A stretch of 64,000 nucleotides of DNA, taken from Cotesia glomerata. Its lineage: Eukaryota; Arthropoda; Insecta; Hymenoptera; Braconidae. The DNA lies in assembly GCF_020080835.1 (NCBI RefSeq), contig NC_058161.1, positions 744,001 through 808,000 on the forward strand, in the 5' to 3' direction. Of this stretch, positions 62,165 to 64,000 are shown piece by piece (position 1 is the stretch's first letter; each line of letters opens with the position of its first letter). The position numbers and the translations under genes were made by a program. The notes below the pieces were generated by a model. That model did no database searches. It saw only the letters and a program-made list of their open reading frames with translations, and had not been told where the DNA came from.

Positions 62165-63111
62165 TGAAGAAATAACTGTTCTTCACCAATCCGCTATTTT
62201 AAATCTCACCTTCGAATTTATGGATCTATTTTAATAAAACTATTTCTTCTTTAAAATTTTTTTAGCTTAAAATATTAAACTGGCTTGATACCAATTTGTC
62301 TGAGGACAAACATCGGTGATTTACGAGGAATATAAACGTAAAAGATGAAATAGATCGCTTCAAGGCTTTACAATATGTAGTACATAAATCCATAGATTGT
62401 CTAATGAAAGTCTAGGCCTTCAATCCTTCAAAGTTAACCACTATTAATGAATAATTTAATGTATACTAACCAAGATCAAAGAAGAAATGTATTAAACATT
62501 AACTTTTGATCTTCATTATTAATACCATGTGATTAATACAAAGTACAGATAATTAAACATTTTTAATGTTGATGTAGTAATGTTTGTTGATGTATATTAG
62601 TTAGTAATACTATCTTTAAGTATGTAGATAGTATCCTGATGACGAATTAAAGATTAAAATCTGATTCGATGAGAAAGGAAGAGTGACTACTGCAAGATTT
62701 AAGATGCAGTCTAGTTATACGCTGGCTACTGCATGAGTTATTATGTTCATATGCTTACGACATAACACTTGTCATATTTCTGTATCTCAAGTCTCAGATT
62801 TCTTCTCACATTTTTTATCATCTATTCATACATTCATTGATGACAACTACTGTATGTAGCAAATTATTTTCCTGAAAAATTTTAACTATCATTTTTACAA
62901 TTAGTAATCATTTTTTTGTAATTTCAGCTGTTAAATAATTCCAAATTTTTATCCTATGAATCAGGATAAATTTTTTATACATGGTACAATTTGTAGTGTA
63001 CCTAAGTAATGATTTTTAACGTTGCTTCTTTTTAATGCAATTGGTATGAATTTTAATTTTGATTAAAATAATTGTCGATAATTTATAAAATAATCTTTTT
63101 ATGATATGGAG
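62165..63111. other. Intergenic, no gene seen
   Basis: AT-rich unique-looking sequence with no open frame of note. Confidence 0.5.
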
Positions 63112-63876
63112 TAGTGCGTTCAAACCTAACATACATAATTAAAAAATGACCTTGTGTCTTGTGAACTATTGACATTTTTAAAGATTAAGCTCTTCCCGAT
63201 GTTATACTCATTAAGACCTTTCATTTGAGTACCCACATCAATTTTTCATATATTTATATATATCATATATATGTATATATGAAAAATATATCAAAAATGC
63301 ATGTGGGTACTCAAATGAAAGCTCTTGATGAGTGTAACACCAGGATAAGTTTATATCTTTTAATACGTCAATAGTTAAGAAAGTACAGTTCAATTGAACA
63401 TAATTAAGAAAAGACCTTGTATCTTGTAAAATATTGACATTTTTAAAGTTATAAGCTTATCCCGATGTTATACTCATCGAGATCTTTCATTTGAGTACCC
63501 ACATCAATTTTTCATATATTTTATATATTTATGTATATCATATATATATATGTATATATGAAAAATATATGAAAAATGCATGTGGGTACTCAAATGAAAG
63601 CTTTTGATTTGTGTAACATCGGGATGAGCTTATATCTTTAAAATATATATTATATATATGATATATATGAAAAATATATGAAAAATGCATGTGGGTACTC
63701 AAATGAAAGCTCTTGACGAGTGTAACATCAGGATGAGCTTACATTTTTAAAAACGTCAATATTCAAGAAAGTACAGTGCAATTTAACAAAAATCATCATC
63801 TAATAAAGCAGAATTTTATTTATTTATAGTTCAAATAGTGACTCACATAGGTCACATAGTGATTGCAAGGTTGCTA
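63112..63876 (+). mobile_element. Helitron-like element H16
   Basis: Two full palindromes plus a half unit fused at the loop (TTTAAAATATATATTATATA). The right end has GGTCACATAGTGATTGCAAG then GTTGCTAG followed by T. The 5' end is truncated at ACATACATAATTAAAAAATG. Confidence 0.8.
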
Positions 63877-64000
63877 GTATATCATTTTATATATTGTAAA
63901 ATATAAATATTTACCAGATTTAAAAGAAAATAAAATACTTTTGTCTTAAAATATTGTAAACCAAGAGAGTTTAGGATTTAAGTTGGCAAATGTTGCCAAA

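Noticed and set aside
1..64000. Endogenous viral or bracovirus sequence
   Set aside because: No viral gene or known integration motif was recognised; the repeats are explained by Helitron, MITE and LINE families.

Overview
This is nuclear genomic DNA of an insect, very AT-rich, with spliced genes, GT-AG introns and many transposable elements. The two genes are clear animal orthologues, and the Delta protein has the nine-EGF layout of insect Delta. A hymenopteran, perhaps a parasitoid wasp, would fit the composition and repeats, but that is an inference; nothing in the sequence fixes the species. No bacterial, plasmid or viral gene was seen.

Layout. Positions 1-7966 hold the 3' part of INO80 (plus strand, ten exons in the window, 783 codons plus stop, 5' end outside the window). 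It encodes the insert between the ATPase lobes, the second RecA lobe and a basic tail with two AT-hook-like motifs. Positions 7967 to about 35480 are a 27 kb gene-poor interval. It contains Helitron-like elements, TA-flanked MITEs, two broken LINE fragments, AT-rich tandem duplications and several GC-richer islands that could be regulatory. Delta, the DSL-family Notch ligand, has coding exons from 36812 to 56497 (plus strand, six exons, 862 residues). A candidate TATA/Inr promoter lies near 35490. Its large introns carry more repeats and GC-richer islands, one with three CAGCTG E-boxes. The Delta 3' UTR and repeat-rich downstream DNA fill the rest.

The dominant repeat is a non-autonomous Helitron-like family, with 16 copies or fragments covering roughly 11 kb. 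Full-length copies start TCTATATTATTAAGAG and end with a short hairpin followed by CTAG, between a 5' A and a 3' T. Inside they carry one to three long imperfect palindromes of about 160-240 bp, each with an AT-rich loop. Some copies have two like ends, some palindromes are cut to one and a half units, and some loops have grown into (TA)n microsatellites or hold a nested MITE. Several copies are joined to a second family, a TA-flanked MITE with CACTGATAGAAGG ends, and the left junction is the same in two places, which suggests that the composite has itself moved.

The genes act in separate processes: INO80 is the motor of a nucleosome remodelling complex in the nucleus, and Delta is a cell-surface ligand that activates Notch on neighbouring cells. 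Their proximity need not imply a joint function.
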